Assembly (NCBI GenBank): GCA_028698995.1
Contig: JAQVVM010000007.1
Span: 38,792 to 102,791 of the forward strand
Source: Bacteroidales bacterium
GTDB lineage: Bacteria; Bacteroidota; Bacteroidia; Bacteroidales; PXBB01
Reading direction: 5' to 3'
Length of the DNA stretch: 64,000 nt
The number at the start of each line of letters is the position of its first letter. Position 1 is the first letter of the stretch. The position numbers and the translations under genes are program-made. The notes beneath the pieces are model-generated. The model did no database searches and was not told the DNA's origin. It saw only the letters and a program-made list of their open reading frames with translations. Of this stretch, positions 18,150 through 26,973 are shown in pieces.

Positions 18150-19172
18150 TTATTTGATAAGGAAAGTAAACTTATCAAAATTTTTAAGAGCGATACCAGT
18201 ACCTCTAGCAACAGCTCTTAAGGGGTCTTCAGCTATATGAACAGGCAATTTGGTTTTAATTGAAATTCTTTTATCCAGTCCTCTCAAAAGAGAGCCACCA
18301 CCAGCGAGATAAATTCCTGTTCGGTAAATATCAGCAGCAAGTTCCGGGGGTGTAAGTTCGAGTGCGTTCAAAACAGCAGTTTCAATTTTTGTAATTGACT
18401 TATCCAAAGCATGAGCAATTTCTGCATAATTGACTGTAATTTCTTTAGGAATACCAGTCAGCATATCACGTCCATGGACCGCATAATCATCAGGAGGATT
18501 ATCAATTTCAGTCATAGCTGCACCAACCTCAATTTTAATTTTTTCGGCAGTCCTTTCACCGATGTGAATATTGTGTTGTTTGCGCATATATTCTTCAATA
18601 TCTGCATTAAAATCATCACCGGCGATGCGGATTGATTTATTGCAAACAATACCTCCAAGTGCAATTACAGCAACTTCAGTTGTACCACCTCCAATATCAA
18701 TAATCATATTACCTGTCGGTTCAAGCACATCAATACCAATGCCTATAGCAGCGGCCATAGGTTCGTGAATCAAACGTACTTCCTTTGCTCCAGATTGTTC
18801 AGCAGAATCTCTTACAGCCCGTTCTTCTACTTCGGTGATACCAGAGGGAATACAAATAACCATTTTTAGAGAGGGAGGAAATAATGATTTTTTTGGAGTA
18901 ATCATTTTAATCATTTCTCTAATCATGTGTTCTGCAGCATGAAAATCAGCAATAACACCATCGCGTAAAGGCCTGATAGTTTTAATGTTTTCGTGTGTTT
19001 TACCATGCATAAGCATGGCTTTTTTACCTACTGCAATAATTTTTTGAGTTGCTCGGTCAATGGCCACAATAGAGGGCTCATCAACAACTACTTTATCATT
19101 GTGAATAATGACTGTATTGGCTGTTCCTAAGTCAATTGCAATTTCACGTGTTAAAAAAGAAAAAAGTCCCAT
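18150..19172 (-). CDS. mreB: Rod-shape-determining actin-like protein MreB
   Basis: At 340 aa it is full length, with the actin-fold signatures IAIDLGTANTVI (phosphate 1), IIDIGGGTTEVAVIALGGI (phosphate 2) and GIYLAGGGSLLRGLD (adenosine motif). MreB forms membrane-bound filaments that direct lateral wall synthesis. It starts 14 bp after purH, as in many Bacteroidota purH-mre clusters. Confidence 0.97.
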   Translation of the reverse strand: MGLFSFLTREIAIDLGTANTVIIHNDKVVVDEPSIVAIDRATQKIIAVGKKAMLMHGKTHENIKTIRPLRDGVIADFHAAEHMIREMIKMITPKKSLFPPSLKMVICIPSGITEVEERAVRDSAEQSGAKEVRLIHEPMAAAIGIGIDVLEPTGNMIIDIGGGTTEVAVIALGGIVCNKSIRIAGDDFNADIEEYMRKQHNIHIGERTAEKIKIEVGAAMTEIDNPPDDYAVHGRDMLTGIPKEITVNYAEIAHALDKSITKIETAVLNALELTPPELAADIYRTGIYLAGGGSLLRGLDKRISIKTKLPVHIAEDPLRAVARGTGIALKNFDKFTFLIK

Positions 19173-19186
19173 TGGGTATATATTGT

Positions 19187-20704
19187 TTAATGTTTAAAAT
19201 GTCTGTTTCCTGTAACAACCATAGCTATATTATTTTCATTACAATACGTTATCGTTGCTTTATCATTTATAGAGCCACCGGGTTGAACTACTGCATTAAT
19301 GCCTTCCTTATGAGCTATTTCCACACAATCTGGGAAAGGGAAAAAAGCATCGGAAGCCATTACTGCACCATAAAGATCAAAACCGTTTTCCTTAGCTTTC
19401 AGAATTGCCTGTTTCAGAGCATCTACTCTTGATGTTTGACCTGTTCCGCTTGCTATCAACTGTTTATTTTTAACCAAAACGATTGCATTCGACTTCGTAT
19501 GTTTAACTGCTATATTGGCAAATACCAAATCTTCCATCTGTTTAGCATCGGGAGCTTTATCAGTGACATTCCTAAAATCATGCACACATTCAGTTTTATG
19601 GTCTGCATCCTGTACCAGAAGTCCGTTTAAAGCACTCTTTACAATCTGTTTGCTATATACAGCAGTATGAACTTGCAAAATTACTCTATTTTTCTTTTGT
19701 TTTAATATTTCGAGTGATTTTTTTTCATAGACGGGAGCAGCAATTATTTCGAAAAACAAATCATTAATCTTCAAAGCGGTAGTTTCATCTAAAACCCTGT
19801 TGGTAACTAGAACACCACCATAGGCAGAGACGGGGTCTCCGGCTAAAGCATCTGTATATGCATGAGATAAATTTTCACGAGAGGCCAGACCACATGCATT
19901 ATTGTGCTTTAATATAGCAAAAGTGGGCTCTGAAAATTCCTTAATAAGGTTTAATGCTGCATCTAAATCAAGCAGGTTATTATAAGATATCTCTTTACCA
20001 TGTAATTGAGTAAAAATCTCATCGGAGTTTCCCCAGAAGAACCCTTTTTGATGTGGATTTTCACCATAACGTAAAGCTTTACCGGTACAAAAACTTAGTT
20101 TAAGGGATTGGTGGGTATTTTCCTTATTAAAATAATTGAAAATTGCAGTATCATAATGAGAAGATACGTTAAAAGCAGCTCCGGCAAAAAAATACCTGTC
20201 AGCATTTTCAGTGCAACCGTTTTTTCTGTTATAAATTTCAGTAAAAGTTTTGTAATATGAGGATGAAGGAATAATGACCACATCCTTAAAATTTTTTGCA
20301 GCTGCTCTGATAAGAGAAATACCTCCAATGTCGATTTTTTCGATAATTTCCTGATGAAAGGCTCCGGAAGCAAGAGTTGATTCAAATGGATATAAATCAA
20401 CAACAACTAAATCAATGGCTGATATGCCGTATTTATTCATTTCATTTACATCATTCAGATGGTCTCTCCTACCTAAAATACCACCAAAAATCTTAGGGTG
20501 TAAGGTTTTAACACGTCCCCCTAAAATAGCAGGAAAATCAGAAATATCTTCTACCTTAATAGCCTTGTAGCCCAATTTATTGATATATTCGTAAGTGCCT
20601 CCAGTAGAGATAAGTTGTACATCATGGTTGTGCAATGAAAATAATAAGTCTTCAAGACCTTCCTTATGATAAACAGAAATAAGTGCAGTTTTTATTTTTA
20701 TCAT
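19187..20704 (-). CDS. purH: Bifunctional AICAR transformylase/IMP cyclohydrolase
   Basis: The 505-aa product has the IMP cyclohydrolase half at the N-terminus (ALISVYHKEGLEDL, LISTGGTYEYI, GGRVKTLHPKIFGGIL) and the AICAR transformylase half at the C-terminus (LRYGENPHQKGFFW, ILKHNNACGLA with the catalytic KHxNPCG-like motif, and DAFFPFPD...GINAVVQPGGSINDK). It catalyses the last two steps of IMP synthesis. First gene of the purH-mreBCD operon. In the KH.N.CG motif the usual Pro is Ala, a tolerated change. Confidence 0.97.
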   Translation of the reverse strand: MIKIKTALISVYHKEGLEDLLFSLHNHDVQLISTGGTYEYINKLGYKAIKVEDISDFPAILGGRVKTLHPKIFGGILGRRDHLNDVNEMNKYGISAIDLVVVDLYPFESTLASGAFHQEIIEKIDIGGISLIRAAAKNFKDVVIIPSSSYYKTFTEIYNRKNGCTENADRYFFAGAAFNVSSHYDTAIFNYFNKENTHQSLKLSFCTGKALRYGENPHQKGFFWGNSDEIFTQLHGKEISYNNLLDLDAALNLIKEFSEPTFAILKHNNACGLASRENLSHAYTDALAGDPVSAYGGVLVTNRVLDETTALKINDLFFEIIAAPVYEKKSLEILKQKKNRVILQVHTAVYSKQIVKSALNGLLVQDADHKTECVHDFRNVTDKAPDAKQMEDLVFANIAVKHTKSNAIVLVKNKQLIASGTGQTSRVDALKQAILKAKENGFDLYGAVMASDAFFPFPDCVEIAHKEGINAVVQPGGSINDKATITYCNENNIAMVVTGNRHFKH

Positions 20705-20848
20705 TCTAAAAAAGCATATACTTTGTGATTATTAGCCGAATGTGATTAACTCAGATCGAATTGCAATGTTATAAAAAAAATGATAATAAATTGTAATTTA
20801 GCAGTATTAAATTTTCATCATTTTTTTTGAAATTTAAATTACTCAAAA

Positions 20849-22183
20849 ATGAATCTAACAAAAAAATTATTCTTATTATTTTTTTCAATTATATATTTAT
20901 CAGCAACTTCACAGGAAAACTGGCTTAAAATCGGCAATGAGCCGGTGCTTCCGCGTGACACAATATTTTTTCCACCTTCTAACGATATTTACGCGAACAG
21001 CGATCCTTTTGTCATTAAGGATAATGCAATTTATAAGATGTGGTATACTTGTGCTGGAGGTAATTACCCTCCGGACACTTTATTGCGATCCCGGCTTTGT
21101 TACTGCACTTCCATGGATGGCATTCAGTGGACGAAATGGGGTGGAAATCCGGTCATTGATGTCAGCTACAACGGAGGTTGGGATTCATTAGGTGTTGAAA
21201 CAATTTGTGTTATCATAGATAGTTCAGCAATACCCTCAGAGCGTTACAAAGCTTGGTATGCCGGCCAGTACTATAATGAGCTAAGATATGATATAGGTTA
21301 TGCCTGGAGCAGTGATGGTATCCACTGGACAAAGTATAACAGTCCTGTACTTTCCACAGGAAATTTTAATGAATGGGACAACGCTTTTCTTGAGGGACCT
21401 TGTGTCATTAAAGATGGAAATTTATTTAAAATGTGGTATGCCGGTTATGATTTAAACCCTGCTAATCAGCAAACTTTTGGCCGAGTAAACATTGGCTTAG
21501 CCACATCAACCGATGGTATCAACTGGCAGAAATTTACAGGAAATCCGGTATTAACAACTTCAATATCAGGCTGGGATATGTTGTATGTGCAAGATCCTCA
21601 TGTTATAAAAATTGACGGTATGTATCATATGTGGTTCGGAGGTGCCGACACTGCTGACTACGGTGGTTACGGCCAACAAACCGGTTATGCTTACAGCTTT
21701 GACGGCATAAGTTGGACAAAATCAGTCAACAATCCCATACTCAAAAGGGGCAATATCACACAATGGGACTATAATCTGGCATCATTTCCTTCAGTAATTT
21801 TTGATGCTGACGGAACACTTAAAATGTGGTACACAGGTAGAGATAAAGCTGAATTACCCGGCAATCTTGATTATTTTTGGGAAATAGGCATGGCCATTGA
21901 TTCTTCAAATTACCAGCACATTAATTCTGCTTATACATCATACGAATTTTCAATTTACCCCAATCCTGTAGTAAACAAAATTAACATTTGTTTAAATCAA
22001 TTTTCTTTTGAAAAAGCACCTATTGAAATTCTTGATATCATGGGCAGAATCCTTTCAGTAAATTCTGCTTTCAATTCAGAAAGTTGTTATGAGATTGATA
22101 TTTCATTTCTTGACAAAGGGATTTATTTCATCCGGCTTGAGACAGAAAAGGGATATTTTATAAAAAAAATGATAGTTAAATAA
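20849..22183 (+). CDS. Secreted five-bladed beta-propeller (GH43/GH130-like fold) with T9SS domain
   Basis: The 444-aa protein has a signal peptide (MNLTKKLFLLFFSIIYLSATSQ) and about five repeats of the form DP.V.....YKMWY.G ... IG.A.S.DG..WTK....PVL, for example FKMWYAGYD, YHMWFGGAD and LKMWYTGRD. This is the repeat unit of glycosidase-like five-bladed propellers (GH32/43/68/130-like). I cannot assign three catalytic acids with confidence, so enzyme activity is uncertain. The tail (FSIYPNPVVNKINI ... LDKGIYFIRLET) is a T9SS sorting domain. It precedes the radical SAM operon by 47 bp, with its own promoter element in between for that operon. Confidence 0.8.
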   Translation: MNLTKKLFLLFFSIIYLSATSQENWLKIGNEPVLPRDTIFFPPSNDIYANSDPFVIKDNAIYKMWYTCAGGNYPPDTLLRSRLCYCTSMDGIQWTKWGGNPVIDVSYNGGWDSLGVETICVIIDSSAIPSERYKAWYAGQYYNELRYDIGYAWSSDGIHWTKYNSPVLSTGNFNEWDNAFLEGPCVIKDGNLFKMWYAGYDLNPANQQTFGRVNIGLATSTDGINWQKFTGNPVLTTSISGWDMLYVQDPHVIKIDGMYHMWFGGADTADYGGYGQQTGYAYSFDGISWTKSVNNPILKRGNITQWDYNLASFPSVIFDADGTLKMWYTGRDKAELPGNLDYFWEIGMAIDSSNYQHINSAYTSYEFSIYPNPVVNKINICLNQFSFEKAPIEILDIMGRILSVNSAFNSESCYEIDISFLDKGIYFIRLETEKGYFIKKMIVK

Positions 22184-22191
22184 ATTTCGTA

Positions 22192-22199
22192 TAATTTTG
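22192..22199 (+). promoter_or_regulatory. Bacteroidota -7 promoter element for the radical SAM/Asn-synthetase-like operon
   Basis: TAATTTTG matches TAnnTTTG and ends 31 bp before the ATG at 22231. Confidence 0.4.
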
Positions 22200-22230
22200 T
22201 TTTAGGACAATTTCAATTATTAAACACTCA

Positions 22231-23760
22231 ATGATGTCAGGAAAAAAAAAGATACTTGTTTTGTTTTATCCTGACCCTGCGGGGGAATACAATTGCATGC
22301 CCTACCCTTTGCTTTATCTTGAGAGAGTTTTGCGAGACGCAAAAATTGAACTTAAACTGATAGATGAAAGATTTGACAAATCTCTTTTTGAATACGTAGA
22401 AGAAAACCACCATCAAATCCTTGCGCTTGGATTCAGTGTAATATACGGTAACCAATTGCTGAGTGCCTCAGAAAAGGCAATTTACATTAAACACAAGTAC
22501 CCCTATATACAACTGATTTGGGGAGGGTATTTTGCAGGATGGCTTCCTGAAGTACTTATCAGAGAACCTTATGTGGATTTTGTAATAAAAGGTCAGGGTG
22601 AATTGCCGCTGAAAAATCTTACTAACGCCCTTCTCTCATCAGATTTGAATAAGATACAAGACATCGGAGGGCTTTATTATAAACACAACGGACATTTTTT
22701 TTCAAACAAGCCTGATCCTAATCAAGACCCTTTTTCATGGTCAGAAGTAAACTATAAACTTGTTGATATTGAAAAATATGTGAATAATGGCAACTTGCAC
22801 TATATAGCTTCATTAGGTTGTAATCATTTTTGTAATTTTTGTTTTGTTTCTCAAAGCTGGAAAGGAAACTATTATTGCAAAAAAGCTGACAGTATTTTAG
22901 CAGACATCAGCTATTTTTTAGCTACGGTACCATCTATAAAGTACATTTCGTTTGACGATACCAATTTCTTTACCCACAAGGAAAATGTTATTGAATTTTG
23001 CAAAAAGCTCATAACTCACTCAATAAAAATCAAATGGTGTGGTACAACACGCATCAGTGAATTTCTTGAATTATATTCGGATGAAGATGTGTTTTTACTT
23101 AAGCAAGCAGGTTGTGATACTGTTTACGCAGGGGCCGAGTCGGGTGATGAAGAGGTGCTTTTCGCTTTGAACAAAAAGCTGAGTGTTGAAAAAATAATCA
23201 GTTTCAATAAAATTCTTAATCAAAATAGTATTAAACCTTCTTTGAGTTTTATGGTATTATTCCCTGACAATCCTGACAGGGATCTGGGAAAAACACTCAA
23301 ACTCATCATGCAACTCAAGACAGATGCCCCTGAAATGATCTTTACCATAAATGCTTACATTCCGATGCGCAAAAATAAATACTACTTTGTCGCAAAAAAA
23401 ATGGGATGGGTATTTCCTTTTGAGATAGAAAAAATAAAAGATTTTATAAGATATCCACAATCATTACCCTGGCAAAACAAATCTCATTTTGTGTTATTGA
23501 ATCGTTTTGCTGATTTTTATTTCCGTTTTTGCAAAGCTGATTACTATAAAATATTTCCTAAAAATCAACAGTGGTTCTACTTTGTTATTGGCAAATTGTC
23601 ATTCCCTTTGATTAAAAAAAGATTTGCAAAGAAAAGTATTTCAAACACATGGGATGCTGCTTTCTTTCTGATGTTGATTGACTTTTTCAGTTTATTTTTT
23701 AAAAGCCCCTTTAAAACAAATCAAAAGAAATATATGACACCAAGAGCCAAAAATTTTTAA
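22231..23760 (+). CDS. B12-binding-domain radical SAM protein
   Basis: At 509 aa it has the BchE/P-methylase-type layout: an N-terminal cobalamin-binding-like Rossmann region (ILVLFYPDP... LIWGGYFAGWLPE ... DFVIKGQGELPL) and a radical SAM core with the 4Fe-4S motif C197-x3-C201-x2-C204 (LGCNHFCNFCFVSQSW), then AGAESGDEEVL, a typical core-strand motif. The canonical B12 DxHxxG is not present, so cobalamin binding is uncertain. Start may be either of two adjacent ATGs (22231, 22234). It is followed after one base by the Asn-synthetase-like gene. A similar radical SAM gene lies 1.7 kb away on the other strand. The reaction, such as methylation or C-C bond formation, cannot be read from sequence. 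Confidence 0.88.
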   Translation: MMSGKKKILVLFYPDPAGEYNCMPYPLLYLERVLRDAKIELKLIDERFDKSLFEYVEENHHQILALGFSVIYGNQLLSASEKAIYIKHKYPYIQLIWGGYFAGWLPEVLIREPYVDFVIKGQGELPLKNLTNALLSSDLNKIQDIGGLYYKHNGHFFSNKPDPNQDPFSWSEVNYKLVDIEKYVNNGNLHYIASLGCNHFCNFCFVSQSWKGNYYCKKADSILADISYFLATVPSIKYISFDDTNFFTHKENVIEFCKKLITHSIKIKWCGTTRISEFLELYSDEDVFLLKQAGCDTVYAGAESGDEEVLFALNKKLSVEKIISFNKILNQNSIKPSLSFMVLFPDNPDRDLGKTLKLIMQLKTDAPEMIFTINAYIPMRKNKYYFVAKKMGWVFPFEIEKIKDFIRYPQSLPWQNKSHFVLLNRFADFYFRFCKADYYKIFPKNQQWFYFVIGKLSFPLIKKRFAKKSISNTWDAAFFLMLIDFFSLFFKSPFKTNQKKYMTPRAKNF

Positions 23761-23761
23761 C

Positions 23762-25426
23762 ATGAGTTTAATACTTGGTATTTTCACAAAAACGGGAAAA
23801 AGAGATTCATCCACCTTTAAAAAGATGTTTGAATCATTCACACTTAAGGAGGAAAGGCCTTCAGAAATAATTGAACATGGCCCCTTAAAAATTGTCCAGA
23901 TTTATGGCAATTCACTTTTTACAAAATCAATAATGGCCGATACTATATGTGTTGTATCGGGAAGAATATATAATATGCCTCCCTATTTTTCTTCAAATAA
24001 TTTTATGAATAACCCCTGTCAGCCTATTTTAGAAGCCTATTTCAAACAGGGTACTTCATTATTCAGGCAAACAGACGGGGAATTTTCATGCATCTTTTAC
24101 AATCAGCTAAGAAACGAGCTCATAATAGCTAATGATACATGGGGATTATACCCTCTTTATTACTTAGACACTCCTGATTATTTTATTTTTTGTAACGAAT
24201 ATGAGCCCCTGACGGTATTTCCCAATGTTCTTAAACATTTAGATTATTTCGCATTAAATTCCTATTTTCAATACGGTACGGTTTTAAACGAAAGTACTTT
24301 CTTTGAGCAAATTAAATCATTACCACCTGCAAGTGTTTTAAAAATTTCCGGAAATGGTTTTAATATCACAAGTTATTATGAACATAAAATTAATACTTTA
24401 ACTCATATTAATGCTGAGGAAGCTGCCACCCACATCGCTTATTTATTTAAACAAGCAGTTCAGAAGAGGGTAGAATTCTTTAGAAACAAAATTGATACAT
24501 TGCTCAGCGGGGGTGCAGACACAAGATTGATACTCAGTTGTCTCAACAAAAGCCAGAGAGAGAATTTAGATTTTTACACCTTTCTTACGCCACCACTTTC
24601 TTCTCATGAAGATGAAGATGGTATAATCGCTGGAGACATAGCACAAATCAATAAGTTAAATCACCATTATAAAAATTTTGACTTTTGGGAAAAACCTTTT
24701 GGAGAAGATTACTTTAAAGAAAAAAGAAAAAGAATTGGCAAATACTACTTATCCGGTCACTTTGGCAGTGAGATTTTGAAGCTTGAACTTTTCAAAGCAT
24801 TGGATGAGATGTTTTTGAAACTTTCCAGGAACGAATTAACTAAGACTGTACAACCTATCTTTAACAACAAAATTACAAATATCTTGGAGACTAGAGATTG
24901 GACTTATGATTTACCGAATAATAATTCTCATAATGATGAAAATAGATTAATGGTCTTTTTAACAGACAGGCTTTGTCGCAGTTTTTTTACCCGTACATGG
25001 CAGGGCTCACGAAGTATCTATTTTGAGCAACCTACTTATATGCAACATATTTTCATAACACCTTTTCTTGATAAAGATTTGCTCTCTTTTATATTTTCGT
25101 TGCCAATTTCCTTATTAGGTATAGGAGCTAATAAAGTGTACAATTTGTTGTTTAAAAATCATTTCCCTGAATTTACCAACATCGAAACCAACTCACCTCT
25201 TGCAGATGACATTGATTCTGTTTTTAAGAAAAGCAGAAAAGGTTATGTGACTTATATTAACAGATCATATAACTATGAGCCTGCATTAAAATCCTTGTTA
25301 TCAGATGTCTGTATAAGAGAGAGGTATAGCAGTGTTTTTCTTAATAAAATCACAAAACCTGAGCTTGCATCTTTAAGACAAAGTTTTATTGATTTTGAGA
25401 TATGGCAAAAGTCACTTTCGTGCTAA
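23762..25426 (+). CDS. Asparagine-synthetase-like protein without the glutaminase cysteine
   Basis: The 554-aa protein has an N-terminal Ntn/GATase-II-like domain (residues ~1-200, DGEFSCIFYNQLRNELIIANDTWGLYPLYY) and a C-terminal ATP-pyrophosphatase domain with PP-loop SGGADT (249-254). The Ntn domain begins M-S-L-I-L-G: the catalytic Cys2 of glutamine-dependent enzymes is replaced by Ser, and no other Cys follows a plausible start. The same loss is known in beta-lactam synthetase and some lasso-peptide cyclases, which use the AMP-forming domain for amide closure. It may thus form an amide bond without glutamine. Same operon as the upstream radical SAM gene (1-base gap). Its stop codon overlaps the stop of the convergent radical SAM gene. 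Confidence 0.85.
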   Translation: MSLILGIFTKTGKRDSSTFKKMFESFTLKEERPSEIIEHGPLKIVQIYGNSLFTKSIMADTICVVSGRIYNMPPYFSSNNFMNNPCQPILEAYFKQGTSLFRQTDGEFSCIFYNQLRNELIIANDTWGLYPLYYLDTPDYFIFCNEYEPLTVFPNVLKHLDYFALNSYFQYGTVLNESTFFEQIKSLPPASVLKISGNGFNITSYYEHKINTLTHINAEEAATHIAYLFKQAVQKRVEFFRNKIDTLLSGGADTRLILSCLNKSQRENLDFYTFLTPPLSSHEDEDGIIAGDIAQINKLNHHYKNFDFWEKPFGEDYFKEKRKRIGKYYLSGHFGSEILKLELFKALDEMFLKLSRNELTKTVQPIFNNKITNILETRDWTYDLPNNNSHNDENRLMVFLTDRLCRSFFTRTWQGSRSIYFEQPTYMQHIFITPFLDKDLLSFIFSLPISLLGIGANKVYNLLFKNHFPEFTNIETNSPLADDIDSVFKKSRKGYVTYINRSYNYEPALKSLLSDVCIRERYSSVFLNKITKPELASLRQSFIDFEIWQKSLSC

Positions 25427-26946
25427 TTTAAATCACCTCTGACATCACCTGTTTTAAATTTTTTCATCAATATCCTGCTTATAAAATTAATTATAAAAAG
25501 GAATGAAGCCGCTTCGACGGGAAACTTAAAGAAATTATATCTAAATCTCATATAAACTAGAGGATAATAAATTTTATTAAGGATATAAACATAAGGGCGA
25601 AGATTTTTAGCCACCAATTTGTATAAATTTGGGTTTGCAAAAATCAAATAAAACTTATCGAAATACTCAATACGCTTGTGGAGTTTTTTGTCGAACCATA
25701 TTGAACTTTTATTTCCTAAAGTATGATTTTTCCATGCTTCCAGCCCAACAGGTGGTTTAAAACCTTTTATTAAAGCGTACTCATACATTTTTGTACCCGG
25801 GTACGGCGTATAATACAGAAAAATTGCAAGTAAGGATGGATTAATAAGTTTAGCCTTACGAATCATTTCCAATGTCTCTTCAACATCTTCATGCGGGTTT
25901 TCGGGGAAACATAATATAACAGAAAAAACCGGAGTAATGTTAAACGGTTTTATAAGTTCAACAAATTTATAAACATCCTCAAGAGTTTGTTTCTTATCAA
26001 TTAATTTTAAAATTTCTTCATTTCCTGTTTCAGCACCTACAGGAATTTTACTTAAACCTGATTTTCTTAAGAGTTTTAAATCATCAGTATTATACTGTCT
26101 TATAAAGTTACCGGCATGAGCAAATGCATCCCACCTTATGTTTAAGCCTTCATCAATAATTCTTTGGGCAACTCCCATAGCGAAGTCCCTTTTAATAAAA
26201 AAATTTTCATCCCAAAAAAAGACACTGTCAATATTTGCTTTTTCTTTAAAATATTTCAACGAACTAATAATTTCGTCCTGTGATTTATTGAACCACTTGC
26301 GTTTGTAAATTGTGGCACAGATACAAAATCCGCAATAATAGGGGCATCCGTGACTTGCTATATAGCAAATAGTGCGTTCATATTCAGCATGTTTAAAAAC
26401 ATACTTTTCAATATCAATAAGGTCAAGGTTTATTGGAGGGAAATTGTTAAAGTCAAGAAATTCACCATTCATATTAACAATAACTTGCCCATTATGTTTA
26501 TAAACAACACCATTAATATTATCATAGGATTTACCTTCCAGTGTTCGCTTTACAATTTCTCTGAAAGGCACTTCACCTTGGCCGGAGACAACTGCATCAA
26601 TAAAATATTCTTTAACAGTTTCTTCAGGCATAAGCGAAGCATGCCATCCACCCCAAATTATTACTGTTTCGGGGCTTAAGGATTTAAGTGTTTTAGAAAA
26701 CCTGATACCCCATTCTATTTGTTGTCCGGTTAAACAACTGACACCAGCTAATAAAATCCTTTCTTTATTATCTTCCAAAAAACTTAAATAATTTTTATCA
26801 AACTGTTCATCAATTATTTTCACTTCGACAGGAAGATCTCTGATCATTCTTTCAAGATATAGGAGGGCATAAGGAATCGAAATGATACCCTTATCATCGG
26901 GATTTGTTATTGGTAGAAAAAGAATAACCAGATTTTTGGAGTTCAT
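25423..26946 (-). CDS. B12-binding-domain radical SAM protein (second copy)
   Basis: The 507-aa protein resembles the one at 22231-23760 along its length: YALLYLERMIRDLPVEVKIIDEQFDK, VIIWGGWHASLMPEETV, SGQGEVPF, then 4Fe-4S motif C201-x3-C205-x2-C208 (HGCPYYCGFCICATI) and PVGAETGNEEIL. This one keeps WGGWHAS, common in B12-dependent radical SAM proteins. It lies 27 bp downstream of the Wzi-like gene and so is probably its operon partner. Its TAG stop overlaps the convergent Asn-synthetase-like stop (25423-25426), leaving no room for a terminator between the two operons. Confidence 0.88.
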   Translation of the reverse strand: MNSKNLVILFLPITNPDDKGIISIPYALLYLERMIRDLPVEVKIIDEQFDKNYLSFLEDNKERILLAGVSCLTGQQIEWGIRFSKTLKSLSPETVIIWGGWHASLMPEETVKEYFIDAVVSGQGEVPFREIVKRTLEGKSYDNINGVVYKHNGQVIVNMNGEFLDFNNFPPINLDLIDIEKYVFKHAEYERTICYIASHGCPYYCGFCICATIYKRKWFNKSQDEIISSLKYFKEKANIDSVFFWDENFFIKRDFAMGVAQRIIDEGLNIRWDAFAHAGNFIRQYNTDDLKLLRKSGLSKIPVGAETGNEEILKLIDKKQTLEDVYKFVELIKPFNITPVFSVILCFPENPHEDVEETLEMIRKAKLINPSLLAIFLYYTPYPGTKMYEYALIKGFKPPVGLEAWKNHTLGNKSSIWFDKKLHKRIEYFDKFYLIFANPNLYKLVAKNLRPYVYILNKIYYPLVYMRFRYNFFKFPVEAASFLFIINFISRILMKKFKTGDVRGDLN

Positions 26947-26973
26947 TTATTATTTTTAGAAATTATAAAGTAT

